Shown in pieces: positions 18,908 to 28,125 of a stretch of 64,000 bases of DNA (the stretch's first letter is position 1; each line of letters begins with the position of its first letter). Source of the stretch: Hymenobacter cellulosivorans (GTDB taxonomy: Bacteria > Bacteroidota > Bacteroidia > Cytophagales > Hymenobacteraceae). Location of the stretch: NCBI RefSeq assembly GCF_022919135.1, contig NZ_CP095049.1:682001-746000 (forward strand). The letters are read 5' to 3'. Under the pieces are notes generated by a model that did not search any database, was not told the origin of the DNA, and was given only the letters and a program-made list of their open reading frames with translations. The position numbers and the translations under genes are program-made.

Positions 18908-20896
18908 TTAGTAAGCCAGCAGTTTCTCGACCCGCTCGCGCAGGCGCTGCTGGGGCAAAAAGGCCTTCTCCAGCGGCGGCGAGAACGGAATGGCCGTATC
19001 CAGGGAGGCCACGCGCTGCACGGGGCCGTCGAGGTGCTCGAAGCAGTGCTCGGCAATCCAGGCCGCAATTTCGCCCCCGATGCCGCCGGTCAGCGTGTCT
19101 TCATGGAAGAGAATGACGCGGCCGGTTTTGCGCACGGTAGCCCGCACGGCTTCTTCGTCCCAGGGCAGCAGCGTGCGCAAATCCAGAATGTCGCAGTTCA
19201 GGTTCAGCTCACTAGCCAGGCTGGTAGCCCAGTGTACGCCGGCCCCGTAGGTGATGATGCTCAGCTCGGAGCCTTCCCGGGCCAGGGCCGCCTTGCCAAT
19301 GGGCGTGGTGTAGTAGGCATCCGGCACCGGCCCGCTGATAGAGCGGTAGAGCAGCTTGTGCTCGAAGTAAATCACCGGGTTGGGGTCTTCGATAGCCGCG
19401 TTGAGCAAGCCTTTGGCGTCGTGGGGGTTCGAGGGAAACACCACTTTCAGGCCGGGCGTGTGGGTAAACCAAGCCTCGTTGCTCTGGCTATGGAAAGGCC
19501 CCGCGGCCGAGCCCGCGCCAGTCGGCATGCGGACTACTACGTCGGCATTCTGGCCCCAGCGGTAGTGGCTTTTGGCCAGGTTATTCACAATCTGGTTGAA
19601 GCCGCAGGTCACAAAGTCGGCGAACTGCATTTCCACCATGGCCTTTTTGCGGCGGATGCTCAGGCCCAGGCCCGCGCCTACAATGGCAGACTCACACAGG
19701 GGCGTATTGCGCACCCGGCCTTTGCCAAACTGGGCTACGAAGCCTTCCGTCACCTTGAATACCCCGCCGTAGTCGGCAATGTCCTGGCCCATGAGCACCA
19801 ACTCGGGGTAACGCTCCATGCTCTGGCGCAGCGCGTCGCTGATGGCGTCGACGTAGCGCTTATCGGTAGCTGGTTGCTGGTTGTCAGCTGATAGTTCCAG
19901 GGACTTATCCGCCTCGAAAGCCTGATACATGTCGGCAATTTCCTCCTCGATGTTGGCCGTAGGCATGGGCGTAGCATCGGCCACGCGCAGCCCTTCCTCG
20001 ATTTCGCGCTTGATGGTTTCGCGGAAGCGCATGCGGGCTTCTTCGTCCAGAATGCCTTCGGCCAGCAGCCACTTCTCGTAGTTCTCGACCGGGTCTTTCT
20101 GGGCCCATTCCTCAAACAGCTCCTGGGGCACGTACTTGGTGCCGCTGGCTTCTTCGTGGCCCCGCATCCGGAACGTGAGGGCCTCCAGCAGCACGGGGCG
20201 GGGGTTCTGGCGCAGGTCTTCGGCCAGGCGCTTCACCGTATCGTAGACTTCCAGTACGTTGTTGCCGTCCACCTGCACGGCTTCCATGCCGTAGGCGGGG
20301 CCCTTATCGATGAAGTAGTTGAAGCGGAACTGCTCTTTGCTGGGCGTGCTCAGGCCGTAGCCGTTGTTTTCGATGATGAAAATGACCGGCAGCTGCCACA
20401 CGGCGGCCACGTTGAGGGCCTCGTGGAAGTCGCCCTCCGAGGCGCCGCCGTCCCCGCTGTAGGTCACGGTCACGCGGGGCTCCTTATCCAGCAGATCAGC
20501 CAGGGCAATGCCGCCGGCCACGGCCAGCTGCGGACCCAGGTGCGAAATCATGCCCACAATGTGGTGCTCATTGGTGCCGAAGTGGAAGCTCCGGTCCCGG
20601 CCCTTGGTGTAGCCGGTGGTTTTGCCCTGCCATTGGGCAAAGAGACGGTCCAGGGGCACGTTGCGGCCGGTAAAGACGCCCAGATTGCGGTGCAAAGGCA
20701 AAATGTACTCGTCCGGGTTCAGGGCCAGGGTGCTGCCCACCGAAATAGCTTCCTGCCCGATGCCCGAAAACCACTTGCTGACTTTGCCCTGGCGCAGCAA
20801 AATGAGCATTTTCTCCTCAATCAGGCGGGGCTTGAGCAAGCCCTGGTAGAGGTGGAGCAGTACGTCGTTGGAGTAGTCTTTCCGGTCGAAGTTCAT
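18908..20896 (-). CDS. fused alpha/beta 2-oxoacid dehydrogenase E1 component
   Basis: 662 aa from ATG 20896. Residues about 1-330 are an E1-alpha (thiamine diphosphate motif SGDGGASEGDFHEAL ending ENNGYG); residues about 345-662 are an E1-beta (EMQFADF, PTGAGSAAGPFHSQSNEAWFTHTPGLKVV, LFHEDTLTGGIGGEI). The fused form is common in Bacteroidota and likely acts on branched-chain 2-oxoacids or pyruvate, feeding a lipoyl-bearing E2. The linker between the halves (SLELSADNQQPATD) is encoded by a CAACCAGCAACCAGCTA-like microrepeat. A TACTTTTG promoter element lies 29 nt upstream, and the gene is divergent from the SusC-like gene. Confidence 0.93.
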   Translation of the reverse strand: MNFDRKDYSNDVLLHLYQGLLKPRLIEEKMLILLRQGKVSKWFSGIGQEAISVGSTLALNPDEYILPLHRNLGVFTGRNVPLDRLFAQWQGKTTGYTKGRDRSFHFGTNEHHIVGMISHLGPQLAVAGGIALADLLDKEPRVTVTYSGDGGASEGDFHEALNVAAVWQLPVIFIIENNGYGLSTPSKEQFRFNYFIDKGPAYGMEAVQVDGNNVLEVYDTVKRLAEDLRQNPRPVLLEALTFRMRGHEEASGTKYVPQELFEEWAQKDPVENYEKWLLAEGILDEEARMRFRETIKREIEEGLRVADATPMPTANIEEEIADMYQAFEADKSLELSADNQQPATDKRYVDAISDALRQSMERYPELVLMGQDIADYGGVFKVTEGFVAQFGKGRVRNTPLCESAIVGAGLGLSIRRKKAMVEMQFADFVTCGFNQIVNNLAKSHYRWGQNADVVVRMPTGAGSAAGPFHSQSNEAWFTHTPGLKVVFPSNPHDAKGLLNAAIEDPNPVIYFEHKLLYRSISGPVPDAYYTTPIGKAALAREGSELSIITYGAGVHWATSLASELNLNCDILDLRTLLPWDEEAVRATVRKTGRVILFHEDTLTGGIGGEIAAWIAEHCFEHLDGPVQRVASLDTAIPFSPPLEKAFLPQQRLRERVEKLLAY

Positions 20897-20925
20897 ACGG
20901 GAGGAAGGGTGGGTGGTAAGCAGGG

Positions 20926-20933
20926 CAAAAGTA
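20926..20933 (-). promoter_or_regulatory. -7 element (TACTTTTG) of the E1 gene
   Basis: Minus-strand TACTTTTG matches TAnnTTTG and ends 29 nt upstream of ATG 20896, supporting that start over the longer open frame reaching 21040. Confidence 0.5.
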
Positions 20934-21031
20934 CAGGTTTGGACGAAAGGAAAATTGTTGACTTGGCTTTGTGAAATTGGCCGAGCAGCGGCATCTATCT
21001 TCGGGGTTGATTTCCTCCCTGCTACTCCTAT

Positions 21032-23677
21032 ATGAAGCAACTTGTACTCGTTACGCCTTTTCTGCTAACTACCCTGGCCGCCCGGGCCCAACAGCCCGAC
21101 ACGCTAGCCCGGCCAGCCACTGATAGTTTGCGCCTTATTTCCTGCGGAGCCACTTCCGTTACGGAACAGATTAACCTGCCGGCCTTTACTACCATTCAGC
21201 CCGCGCTTAGCCGCATAGCCGGGGTGCAAGTCACGCCCTACTCCGGGGCGCCGGGGGCCTGGGCCACGGTCCGCATCCGAGGGGCCGGTAACGTGACCGG
21301 CAGCAGCCAGCCGCTGTACGTGGTAGATGGCGTGCCGGTGTATAATACCGACGTGACGCCGGAGCGCTGGGATAACCGAAACCCATTCTACCCAACTAAA
21401 GACAACTCCAGCTTCCCCAACATTGCCACTCCCAGCGCGCTCGGTGCCAACCCACTGCTGGACCTGCCCGTGGACGATGTAGACCAGATAATCGTGCTGC
21501 GTGGGGCCGCCGCTACCGCCCAGTACGGAATGCAGGGCTCTAATGGTGTTATTCTCATCAGCACCAGGCAGGGTGCCGACGGCCGCACGCAAGACCAACC
21601 CCTGCGGGTGCGCTACAGCGGCTGGGGTGGCGTGCAGCAAGTGCGCCAGCGCTACGAGCTGCTCAACGGTCGCCAGTACGCCCAGCTCGCCAACGCCGCT
21701 ACGGCTTCCAGCTTCGGGCGGCCCCTTCCCTACTCAACCGCCGACTTGAGCAGTCTACAGGAAGTAGACTGGCAGGATGAACTATTCCGGCCCGCCGCCG
21801 TGCAGAGCCACAACCTAAGCGTAGACGGCCTCGCCGGCAACACCCGCTACTACGTCGCCGCTGACTACCTCAACCAGGCTGGCGTTATCGTCAAGTCAGG
21901 AATGAGCCGGGGCAGCTTACGTTTCAACCTTGACCAGCAAATTACCCAGAAGCTGCGGGTGGGCGTTCGGGCCAGCGCCAGCCAAACCAACCAGCACCAC
22001 GCTGGTCAGGAGTTGGATGCCGGCTCGCTGGTACGAAGCTACCTGCTGGGCATTCCGGCTGTGCCGGCCCGCACCTCCTCTAGCTATTCCCCACCAGCGC
22101 CGCGCTATGCCCTCGACGACTACTCGCAAACGGCCCGCACCCGCCGCCTCGTTACCCAACTCAACGCTACATACCAGTTCTCGCCCAGCCTGAGCCTCAC
22201 TGCCCGTGGCAGTCGCGAGAAGGTAGACGCCGAAGGACTCGACTACACGCCCAACGGCTTTGGCCCCGGCCCGGTACCCGTAGAGCGCACCGGCACTGCC
22301 ACCACCTTGGCCCACAACTGGGTGGTGGCCGCCACTCTGCGCTTTGAGCGCACTTTCCGGGAGCAACACGCCGTGACGGCCGCTCTCAACTACCTGCGCC
22401 AACAGGACCAGCGCGAGCTAGAATATACTTACGAGGGGATGTACTCGGGCGGCTTTTTGCGGTCCGAAGAGAAGCGCCTGGCCATTCACAGCCCCTCGGT
22501 GGTGGCTGCTTACACCTACGCCGGACGCTACGAGGCGCAGGCCTCCATGCGCACTGAGTTTGCCTCCGGCGAAAACGCCTCCGATAAGAAAGTGTGGCTA
22601 CCCGGCGGCCAACTCAGCTGGCATATCAACAAAGAGCGTTTCCTGGCCGACCATCCCCGCCTCACCGACCTTACGCTCTGGGCTGGCTCGGGCAAAACCA
22701 GTTCCTTTTTTGTGACTGACCGCACCACCCAGCACGATGCCGGCCTGCGCGCCGGCCTGCTTGGGGGAAGCCTTACGCTGGAAGTGGCCGCCTACCAGCG
22801 CCGCACCAGCCATTCGCAGGCCTCGTTCCTGGCTTTGGTGCCCACGACCATCGGTATCATCAATTTACCCACCTTTCCCAACATTACATTGCTTAATAAG
22901 GGTCTGGAGCTTACCGTCGGCGGCAGCTGGCAGGTCGGGCCAGTTAGGGGTTTCTCTCAGCTAAGCGCCGCCACCAACCGCAACGAGGTAACCGAACTCA
23001 ACCCCGGCGACGACTTCGGTCGGACAGTGCCCAGCAACCTGGAAGTGGGCCAGCCAGTGAGCCGCTTCCGGGTGTATGAGGCCGATGGCACCTTCCCAGT
23101 GGGCCACCCCAGCGCCGGCCAGCAACGCTACGCGGACCGCAACAACGATGGCCACCGCGACTTTGGCGATATCTACTACGAAGGCACCGGTCTGCCCCGC
23201 TACTCGCTTAATTTCTCCCAGCAGCTGCGCCTCAAGCACTTCCAGCTCGATGCCCAGTTCGACGGCCTTTTCGGTTACCAAATTCAGAACTCCACGCTGC
23301 TGCGTCTCGACGCGCCTTCTGGCTTTGCTAACAGCTCCGTGCGGGCCCTTAACTACTGGACACCCGCCAACCAGGATACCTCCGTGCCCCGCCCTGGCTT
23401 CGCCAACTTTTCGTCCCCCGTGCCCACCAACGAAGACCTGGAAAACGGCAGCCACGTGCGCCTGTCCCAGCTCACGCTCAGCTACGAGGTGCTTAATACC
23501 GGCCCGCGCAAGGTCAGCGTATGGGTGGGCGGCCAAAACCTGTTCGTGACGGGCCCCTACCGCGGCTTTGACCCCAACGTGAGCAGCGGCGGGGCCGGCC
23601 CCTACTACGCCGGCCAGGATGCAGGCGTGTACCCCGTGGCCCGGATGTGGCAGCTAGGCTTGCGCGGCCAGTTTTAG
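21032..23677 (+). CDS. SusC-like TonB-dependent outer-membrane receptor
   Basis: 881 aa with a signal peptide (LVTPFLLTTLAARAQ). A plug domain follows almost directly (RIAGVQVTPYSG; ATVRIRGAGNVTGSSQPLYVVDGVPVYN; VDDVDQIIVLRGAAATAQYGMQGSNGVILISTRQG), and a 22-strand-type barrel ends in the terminal Phe of LGLRGQF. It imports a ligand energised by TonB/ExbBD. Unlike many SusC proteins it has no carboxypeptidase-regulatory-like N-terminal domain and no SusD partner beside it; the next gene is an M16 peptidase. The substrate is unknown. Confidence 0.9.
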   Translation: MKQLVLVTPFLLTTLAARAQQPDTLARPATDSLRLISCGATSVTEQINLPAFTTIQPALSRIAGVQVTPYSGAPGAWATVRIRGAGNVTGSSQPLYVVDGVPVYNTDVTPERWDNRNPFYPTKDNSSFPNIATPSALGANPLLDLPVDDVDQIIVLRGAAATAQYGMQGSNGVILISTRQGADGRTQDQPLRVRYSGWGGVQQVRQRYELLNGRQYAQLANAATASSFGRPLPYSTADLSSLQEVDWQDELFRPAAVQSHNLSVDGLAGNTRYYVAADYLNQAGVIVKSGMSRGSLRFNLDQQITQKLRVGVRASASQTNQHHAGQELDAGSLVRSYLLGIPAVPARTSSSYSPPAPRYALDDYSQTARTRRLVTQLNATYQFSPSLSLTARGSREKVDAEGLDYTPNGFGPGPVPVERTGTATTLAHNWVVAATLRFERTFREQHAVTAALNYLRQQDQRELEYTYEGMYSGGFLRSEEKRLAIHSPSVVAAYTYAGRYEAQASMRTEFASGENASDKKVWLPGGQLSWHINKERFLADHPRLTDLTLWAGSGKTSSFFVTDRTTQHDAGLRAGLLGGSLTLEVAAYQRRTSHSQASFLALVPTTIGIINLPTFPNITLLNKGLELTVGGSWQVGPVRGFSQLSAATNRNEVTELNPGDDFGRTVPSNLEVGQPVSRFRVYEADGTFPVGHPSAGQQRYADRNNDGHRDFGDIYYEGTGLPRYSLNFSQQLRLKHFQLDAQFDGLFGYQIQNSTLLRLDAPSGFANSSVRALNYWTPANQDTSVPRPGFANFSSPVPTNEDLENGSHVRLSQLTLSYEVLNTGPRKVSVWVGGQNLFVTGPYRGFDPNVSSGGAGPYYAGQDAGVYPVARMWQLGLRGQF

Positions 23678-23760
23678 CCTCTGCCTCTAACACAGCCGAA
23701 CCTCTGCGCCGCCTAGTAGGTTATTAACGTACTCTTTCGTGCTTCCTACTATCTTGCCCT

Positions 23761-25032
23761 ATGATTAAATTCGAAGAATTCACCCTGGCCAACGGCCTGC
23801 GCTGCATCGTACACGAGGACCACTCCACGCCCATTGCCGTTCTGAACGTGCTCTATAACGTGGGCTCCCGCGACGAGGACGTGGCGCACACCGGCTTTGC
23901 CCACCTCTTTGAACACCTTATGTTCTCGGGCTCGGTCAACATTCCGAGCTACGATGAGCCTCTGCAATACGTGGGCGGCGAAAACAACGCCTTCACTTCC
24001 CCCGACATCACCAACTACTACCTGACCTTGCCCGCGGCCAACATCGAAACCGCCTTCTGGTTGGAATCGGACCGGATGCTGGGGCTGGCCTTCTCAGAAA
24101 ACGGCCTGGAGGTGCAGCGCAAAGTGGTGGTCGAGGAGTTCAAGCAAAACTACCTCAACCAGCCCTACGGCGACGTCTGGCTCAAGCTCCGCCCCCTGGC
24201 CTACCAAGTGCACCCCTACCAGTGGCCCACGATTGGCAAAGAAGTCGGCCACATCGAAAACGCGGTAATGGACGACGTTCGGGCCTTTTTTGCCAAGCAC
24301 TACGCTCCCACCAACGCCGTGCTGGTCATTGCCGGCGCCGTAACCGTGGCCGAGGCGCGCCGCCTGGCCGAGAAGTGGTTTGAGCCCATTCCCGGCGGTA
24401 CGCCCTACGAGCGGCAGCTCCCGGCCGAACCGCGCCAGACCGAAGCCCGCCACCTCGACGTAATAGCCGAAGTGCCGGCCAGCGCCTACTACAAGGTGTA
24501 CCACATACCCGGCCGTGCCGCCGCCGACTACCACACCGTGGACCTGCTCAGCGACGTGCTGGGCCGGGGCAAGTCGGCCCGCCTCTACCAGCGCCTGGTG
24601 AAAGACCAGCAGCTGTTCAACTCGATTTCGGCTTCCTGCAGCGGCTCCCTGGAGCCCGGGCTGCTCGTCATCAGTGGCCGCCTCAACAGTGGCGTCGCTA
24701 TGGAAACCGCCGACGCGGCCGTGGAAGAAGTGGTAGCCGAGCTGCGCGAGGAGCTGGTTTCGCCCCAGGAGCTGGAAAAAGTGAAGAATCAGGCCGAAGC
24801 CAGCATCGTCTTCGAGGAAATCGAGCTGCTCAACCGCGCCATGGCCCTGGCCTACTTCAAACTGCTCGGCGACGCGGACCTTGTCAACCAGGAAAGCGCC
24901 AAGGTGCAGGCCGTCACGGCCCAGGGCCTGCGCGCCGCCGCCCAGGAATACCTGCGCCCCGACAACAGCAGCACACTTTTCTACCGCGCCCAGTCCGAAG
25001 TAGCCACCCTAGCTACTGCTGACGCAGAGTAG
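23761..25032 (+). CDS. M16 family zinc metallopeptidase
   Basis: 423 aa, about the length of one M16B subunit (two homologous halves). The inverted zinc motif HLFEH sits in FAHLFEHLMFSG and the third ligand glutamate lies in the downstream ENNAFTSPDITNYY / EVQRKVVVEEF region. The C-terminal half has the R-Y-like RLYQRLVKD segment used in substrate binding. There is no signal peptide, so it is likely cytoplasmic or paired with an inactive partner; no second M16 subunit is adjacent. It lies 83 bp after the receptor gene and may be read through from it. Confidence 0.92.
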   Translation: MIKFEEFTLANGLRCIVHEDHSTPIAVLNVLYNVGSRDEDVAHTGFAHLFEHLMFSGSVNIPSYDEPLQYVGGENNAFTSPDITNYYLTLPAANIETAFWLESDRMLGLAFSENGLEVQRKVVVEEFKQNYLNQPYGDVWLKLRPLAYQVHPYQWPTIGKEVGHIENAVMDDVRAFFAKHYAPTNAVLVIAGAVTVAEARRLAEKWFEPIPGGTPYERQLPAEPRQTEARHLDVIAEVPASAYYKVYHIPGRAAADYHTVDLLSDVLGRGKSARLYQRLVKDQQLFNSISASCSGSLEPGLLVISGRLNSGVAMETADAAVEEVVAELREELVSPQELEKVKNQAEASIVFEEIELLNRAMALAYFKLLGDADLVNQESAKVQAVTAQGLRAAAQEYLRPDNSSTLFYRAQSEVATLATADAE

Positions 25033-25059
25033 GTCGCCGAAGCCACGTTTTACTAAAAT

Positions 25060-25095
25060 AAAAAAGCCCTGCCGGATATTCAGCAGGGCTTTTTT
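25060..25095 (+). terminator. rho-independent terminator, bidirectional
   Basis: AAAAAAGCCCTGC pairs with GCAGGGCTTTTTT between the convergent genes 23761-25032 and 25124-25735. Confidence 0.85.
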
Positions 25096-25123
25096 ATGCA
25101 ATTGTTGTAGTGGGCTGTAAGGC

Positions 25124-25735
25124 TTACCAGCCGCTACCGGAGGAAGAACCCCAGCCGTCATTCTTGGCCGGAGCCTTTTTGGCCGGGGCTTTCTTGGGAG
25201 CAGGAGCGGCAGCTGCCGGAGCTGCGCCGGCGGCGGTTACTTTCTTCGTGGTCGAAGCTGAAGCAGCTGCCGACTTAGTAGCCGTGGCCGTCTTGGCGGC
25301 TGGAGCAGCTACGGGAGCAGCTACTTCGGTGGTCGTTACGGCGGGCTCAGCAGGAGCCGTGGCTTCTACCATCGGGGCTGGAGCCGTCGTCGAGGTATTG
25401 GTGCTCACGTTGCGCTTGATGTAGGGAGCCAGAGGCCGGCCCCGGTAGTCCATCCGGACGCGGTGCGAGGGCGCGGCCGTAAAGCCGGGCGCAATAGCGA
25501 AGCCATTGGACTGGGGGTTAGCCTCCACAGCGGCGGCGGGAGCGGCAAAACCACTGCTGCCCGCTGGAGCGGCGGCAGCCGGCGTAGTGCCAGCAGCGGG
25601 AGCTGCCGGGGCTGCTTCGGCGCCCCAGGAATCGGCGGCGGGCTTAGCCGCTTTCGAGCGGCTTTGCTGGGCTAGTGCGTTTGAGGTGCTCAACACGGCA
25701 ACCAACAAGAGGCACGAAAAAACGGGACGTAGCAT
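25124..25735 (-). CDS. Ala/Pro-rich secreted protein with an APG-TDY-GRP-type motif
   Basis: 203 aa with a signal peptide (FSCLLLVAVLSTSNALAQ). Most of the chain is Ala/Pro/Thr/Lys low complexity, ending in a Gly/Ser/Trp tail (NDGWGSSSGSGW). The one conserved-looking part is IAPGFTAAPSHRVRMDYRG followed by RPLAPYIKR, which is also found in variant form in the next two genes. It could be a wall-associated or surface spacer protein. Of the three related genes it is the last in minus-strand order. Confidence 0.65.
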   Translation of the reverse strand: MLRPVFSCLLLVAVLSTSNALAQQSRSKAAKPAADSWGAEAAPAAPAAGTTPAAAAPAGSSGFAAPAAAVEANPQSNGFAIAPGFTAAPSHRVRMDYRGRPLAPYIKRNVSTNTSTTAPAPMVEATAPAEPAVTTTEVAAPVAAPAAKTATATKSAAASASTTKKVTAAGAAPAAAAPAPKKAPAKKAPAKNDGWGSSSGSGW

Positions 25736-25864
25736 AGCTAGAAAACGAGTGGTAGTAGAAAATTTGCTCTCCCCTACTACGCAGAAACTGTAGGATTTGT
25801 GCCTGAAAGCACAAAAATATCTACTCCACCCCGAAGTATTGGGTTTAACCCGATATTTTTCTCG

Positions 25865-26188
25865 CTACGGCTTCCGAACCGGAGCTGCTTTCTCCGAGGA
25901 AATAGTGGAACTGGTAGAGGCTGGCTTGGCAACTTTCTTCTTGATGGGCCGGCCCATGTAATCGGTGCTCGGGGGCGTGGGCATATTAATACGCATGCCC
26001 GGAGCCAGACGCTGCCGGTCTTCGTCGGTATAGCGTCTCGAATTGGAAACGCGGGCCACCGCCCGGGAACGGGCTGGAGTGGCTTTCTTGTGGTAGCCGC
26101 TGGCCCGCTTGGTTTGGCCCTGGGCATTAGACGCAACAAGCAGGCAAGCCAGGCTCAATAGCCCGAAAAAGAGTCGAGGGTACCGCAT
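25865..26188 (-). CDS. small basic secreted protein with APGM-STDYMGRP motif
   Basis: 107 aa with a signal peptide (LFFGLLSLACLLVASNAQGQ). The mature part is basic and contains LAPGMRINMPTPPSTDYMG then RPIKKK, the same motif as in the neighbours at 25124 and 26277. A Ser/Thr-rich tail follows. Unknown function; the three genes are probably paralogues in decay or diversification. Confidence 0.65.
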   Translation of the reverse strand: MRYPRLFFGLLSLACLLVASNAQGQTKRASGYHKKATPARSRAVARVSNSRRYTDEDRQRLAPGMRINMPTPPSTDYMGRPIKKKVAKPASTSSTISSEKAAPVRKP

Positions 26189-26276
26189 CAGGAAACAGGA
26201 TTAAGTGAAATATACACTCCTGGTCCCTAATACGGTACCCTCGATTAGTTAGGCCATCTTTTGGCCCAGCTACCTT

Positions 26277-26801
26277 TTACTCCCCCGATGAAGCCGTAGT
26301 GGCCACGGTCGAGGACTTGGCGATTTTGGCGGCTACCTTGGCATCCTGACGCTGAGCTTTGCGCACTGGGCGGCCCCAGTAATCGGTGCTGGTGCCCCGG
26401 TAAGGAGCCGTGTTCATGCCAGGCGCAATCATCACCCCGGACGAGTGCATCATGGGGTCGTCGCTGGCTTCGTCGGCGGCAGTGGCTTGCGCGACGGGGG
26501 CCGTGGTCAGGTTATTCTTGGCTTTTTTCTTAATCGGACGCCCCCACCAGTCGGTGCTGGGCTTATCGTGCAGACTCAGGCTGATGCCAGGGGCGCTGCT
26601 CCAGCCGGTGTTATAGGTAGCGGGCTCGTCGGTGGCTTGGTCGGCGGCTTTTTCGGCCTTGGTGGGCGCGTTCATGGTCCAGGGGTCCAGCACGGGCTCA
26701 GCCCAACCGGCCGGGGCGGCCGACGTGTTTTGAGTTTGAGCCTGGGCCGAAGCGGCACTTAGTATAACAAAGAAAAATGCGGAAGACAGGAAACGGTTCA
26801 T
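26277..26801 (-). CDS. secreted protein with two APG-STD-GRP motifs
   Basis: 174 aa with a signal peptide ending AQAQ. It carries the motif twice: SAPGISLSLHDKPSTDWWG then RPIKKK (about residue 70-95) and IAPGMNTAPYRGTSTDYWG then RPVRK (about 125-150), separated by an Ala/Asp-rich spacer. It is the first of three adjacent minus-strand genes sharing this motif. The repeat structure suggests a short binding module rather than an enzyme. Confidence 0.68.
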   Translation of the reverse strand: MNRFLSSAFFFVILSAASAQAQTQNTSAAPAGWAEPVLDPWTMNAPTKAEKAADQATDEPATYNTGWSSAPGISLSLHDKPSTDWWGRPIKKKAKNNLTTAPVAQATAADEASDDPMMHSSGVMIAPGMNTAPYRGTSTDYWGRPVRKAQRQDAKVAAKIAKSSTVATTASSGE

Positions 26802-26986
26802 AACTCAGAGAAGGCGAAAGGATGGAAATACAGACCAGGCGCGTAGCCGTCGGCGTGCAAGCTCGAACGGGTGGCGCCCCGCGTTCAGTCTTCTGTGCCG
26901 CTTGTGAGAAGGCATTTTGCAGCAATCGTACCAACTTTTTCGGCGGCCTTTCCGAGCCCGTTTTATGTATGGAAATTTGATACCTG

Positions 26987-26994
26987 TACCTTTG
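26987..26994 (+). promoter_or_regulatory. -7 element (TACCTTTG) abutting pheS
   Basis: TACCTTTG ends 7 nt before the pheS ATG at 27002, so the predicted transcript start falls at or next to the start codon; the mRNA may be leaderless. Confidence 0.45.
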
Positions 26995-27001
26995 CCTTAC
27001 T

Positions 27002-28045
27002 ATGCAGGACCAAATCAACCGCCTCCGCGCCGAAATCGAAGCGTACGACCTCTCTGCTCCCGACCAAGTGGAGCAGTTCCGCATTGCCTTCACCGGGCGC
27101 AAAGGGCAGCTGGCCGATTTGTTTGACCTTCTCAAAACCGTGCCCCAGGACCAGCGCCGGGCCGTGGGCCAGGAGCTGAACCAGCTCAAGCAGCTGGCCC
27201 TCGACAAGTTCAGCCAGCGCCAGCAGGAGCTCGAAGCCGCCGCCCAGAACGCCCCCGCCGACCCTACCTTCGACTACACCCTGCCCGTGGTGCCCAACGC
27301 CCTGGGCACCCGTCACCCGCTGAGCCTAGTGCGCGAGGAAATGGTGCGCATCTTCTCCCGCATCGGCTTCAATGTGGCCGAAGGGCCCGAAATTGAGGAC
27401 GACTGGCACAACTTCACGGCCCTCAACTTCCCCGAAAACCACCCGGCCCGCGACATGCAGGACACGTTCTTCGTGACCCGCAACCCCGCCGACCCAACCC
27501 ACGACGCGCTGCTGCGCACTCATACCAGCACAGTGCAGGTGCGGGTGATGGAAAGCCAGAAGCCGCCCATCCGCAGCATCATGCCGGGGCGGGTGTACCG
27601 CAACGAAGCCATTTCGGCCCGGGCCCACATGATGTTCCACCAGGTGGAAGGCATTTTCATTGACGAGGGCGTCAGCTTCGCCGACCTGAAGCAGACGGTG
27701 TATTACTTCGTGCAGGAAATGTTCGGCCAGGACATCAACATCCGGTTCCGTCCCTCCTTCTTTCCCTTCACCGAGCCCAGCGCCGAAATCGATATTACCT
27801 GCCTGATTTGCAAAGGCACGGGCTGCAATATCTGCAAGCAGTCGGGCTGGGTTGAAATCGGGGGCTGCGGCATGGTTGACCCGAATGTGTTGGAACAGTC
27901 GGGCATCGATACGGAGAAGTACTCGGGCTACGCCTGGGGCATGGGCATTGAGCGGATTACCATGCTCAAGTACCAGATTAAGGACCTGCGCCTGTTCACG
28001 GAAAACGACCTGCGGTTCTTGCGTCAGTTTGAGGGCGTACAATAA
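27002..28045 (+). CDS. pheS: phenylalanine--tRNA ligase alpha subunit
   Basis: 347 aa, the usual length. The N-terminal coiled-coil (residues 1-90) that grips tRNA-Phe is followed by the class II catalytic core: motif 1 region HPLSLVREEMVRIF, motif 2 TFFVTRNPA to IMPGRVYRNEAISARAHMMFHQVEG, and motif 3 GYAWGMGIERITMLKY. A CLICKGTGCNICKQSGW insert provides a Cys-rich loop seen in many bacterial PheS. Its partner pheT is not adjacent, as is usual in Bacteroidota. Confidence 0.97.
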   Translation: MQDQINRLRAEIEAYDLSAPDQVEQFRIAFTGRKGQLADLFDLLKTVPQDQRRAVGQELNQLKQLALDKFSQRQQELEAAAQNAPADPTFDYTLPVVPNALGTRHPLSLVREEMVRIFSRIGFNVAEGPEIEDDWHNFTALNFPENHPARDMQDTFFVTRNPADPTHDALLRTHTSTVQVRVMESQKPPIRSIMPGRVYRNEAISARAHMMFHQVEGIFIDEGVSFADLKQTVYYFVQEMFGQDINIRFRPSFFPFTEPSAEIDITCLICKGTGCNICKQSGWVEIGGCGMVDPNVLEQSGIDTEKYSGYAWGMGIERITMLKYQIKDLRLFTENDLRFLRQFEGVQ

Positions 28046-28125
28046 AACAAGTACAAAGAGTGTTTATCCGGGGCGCATTGCCCGGAACAAGAAGAACCTG
28101 TAGCCGCGTTGTACGGCTGCCGTTA

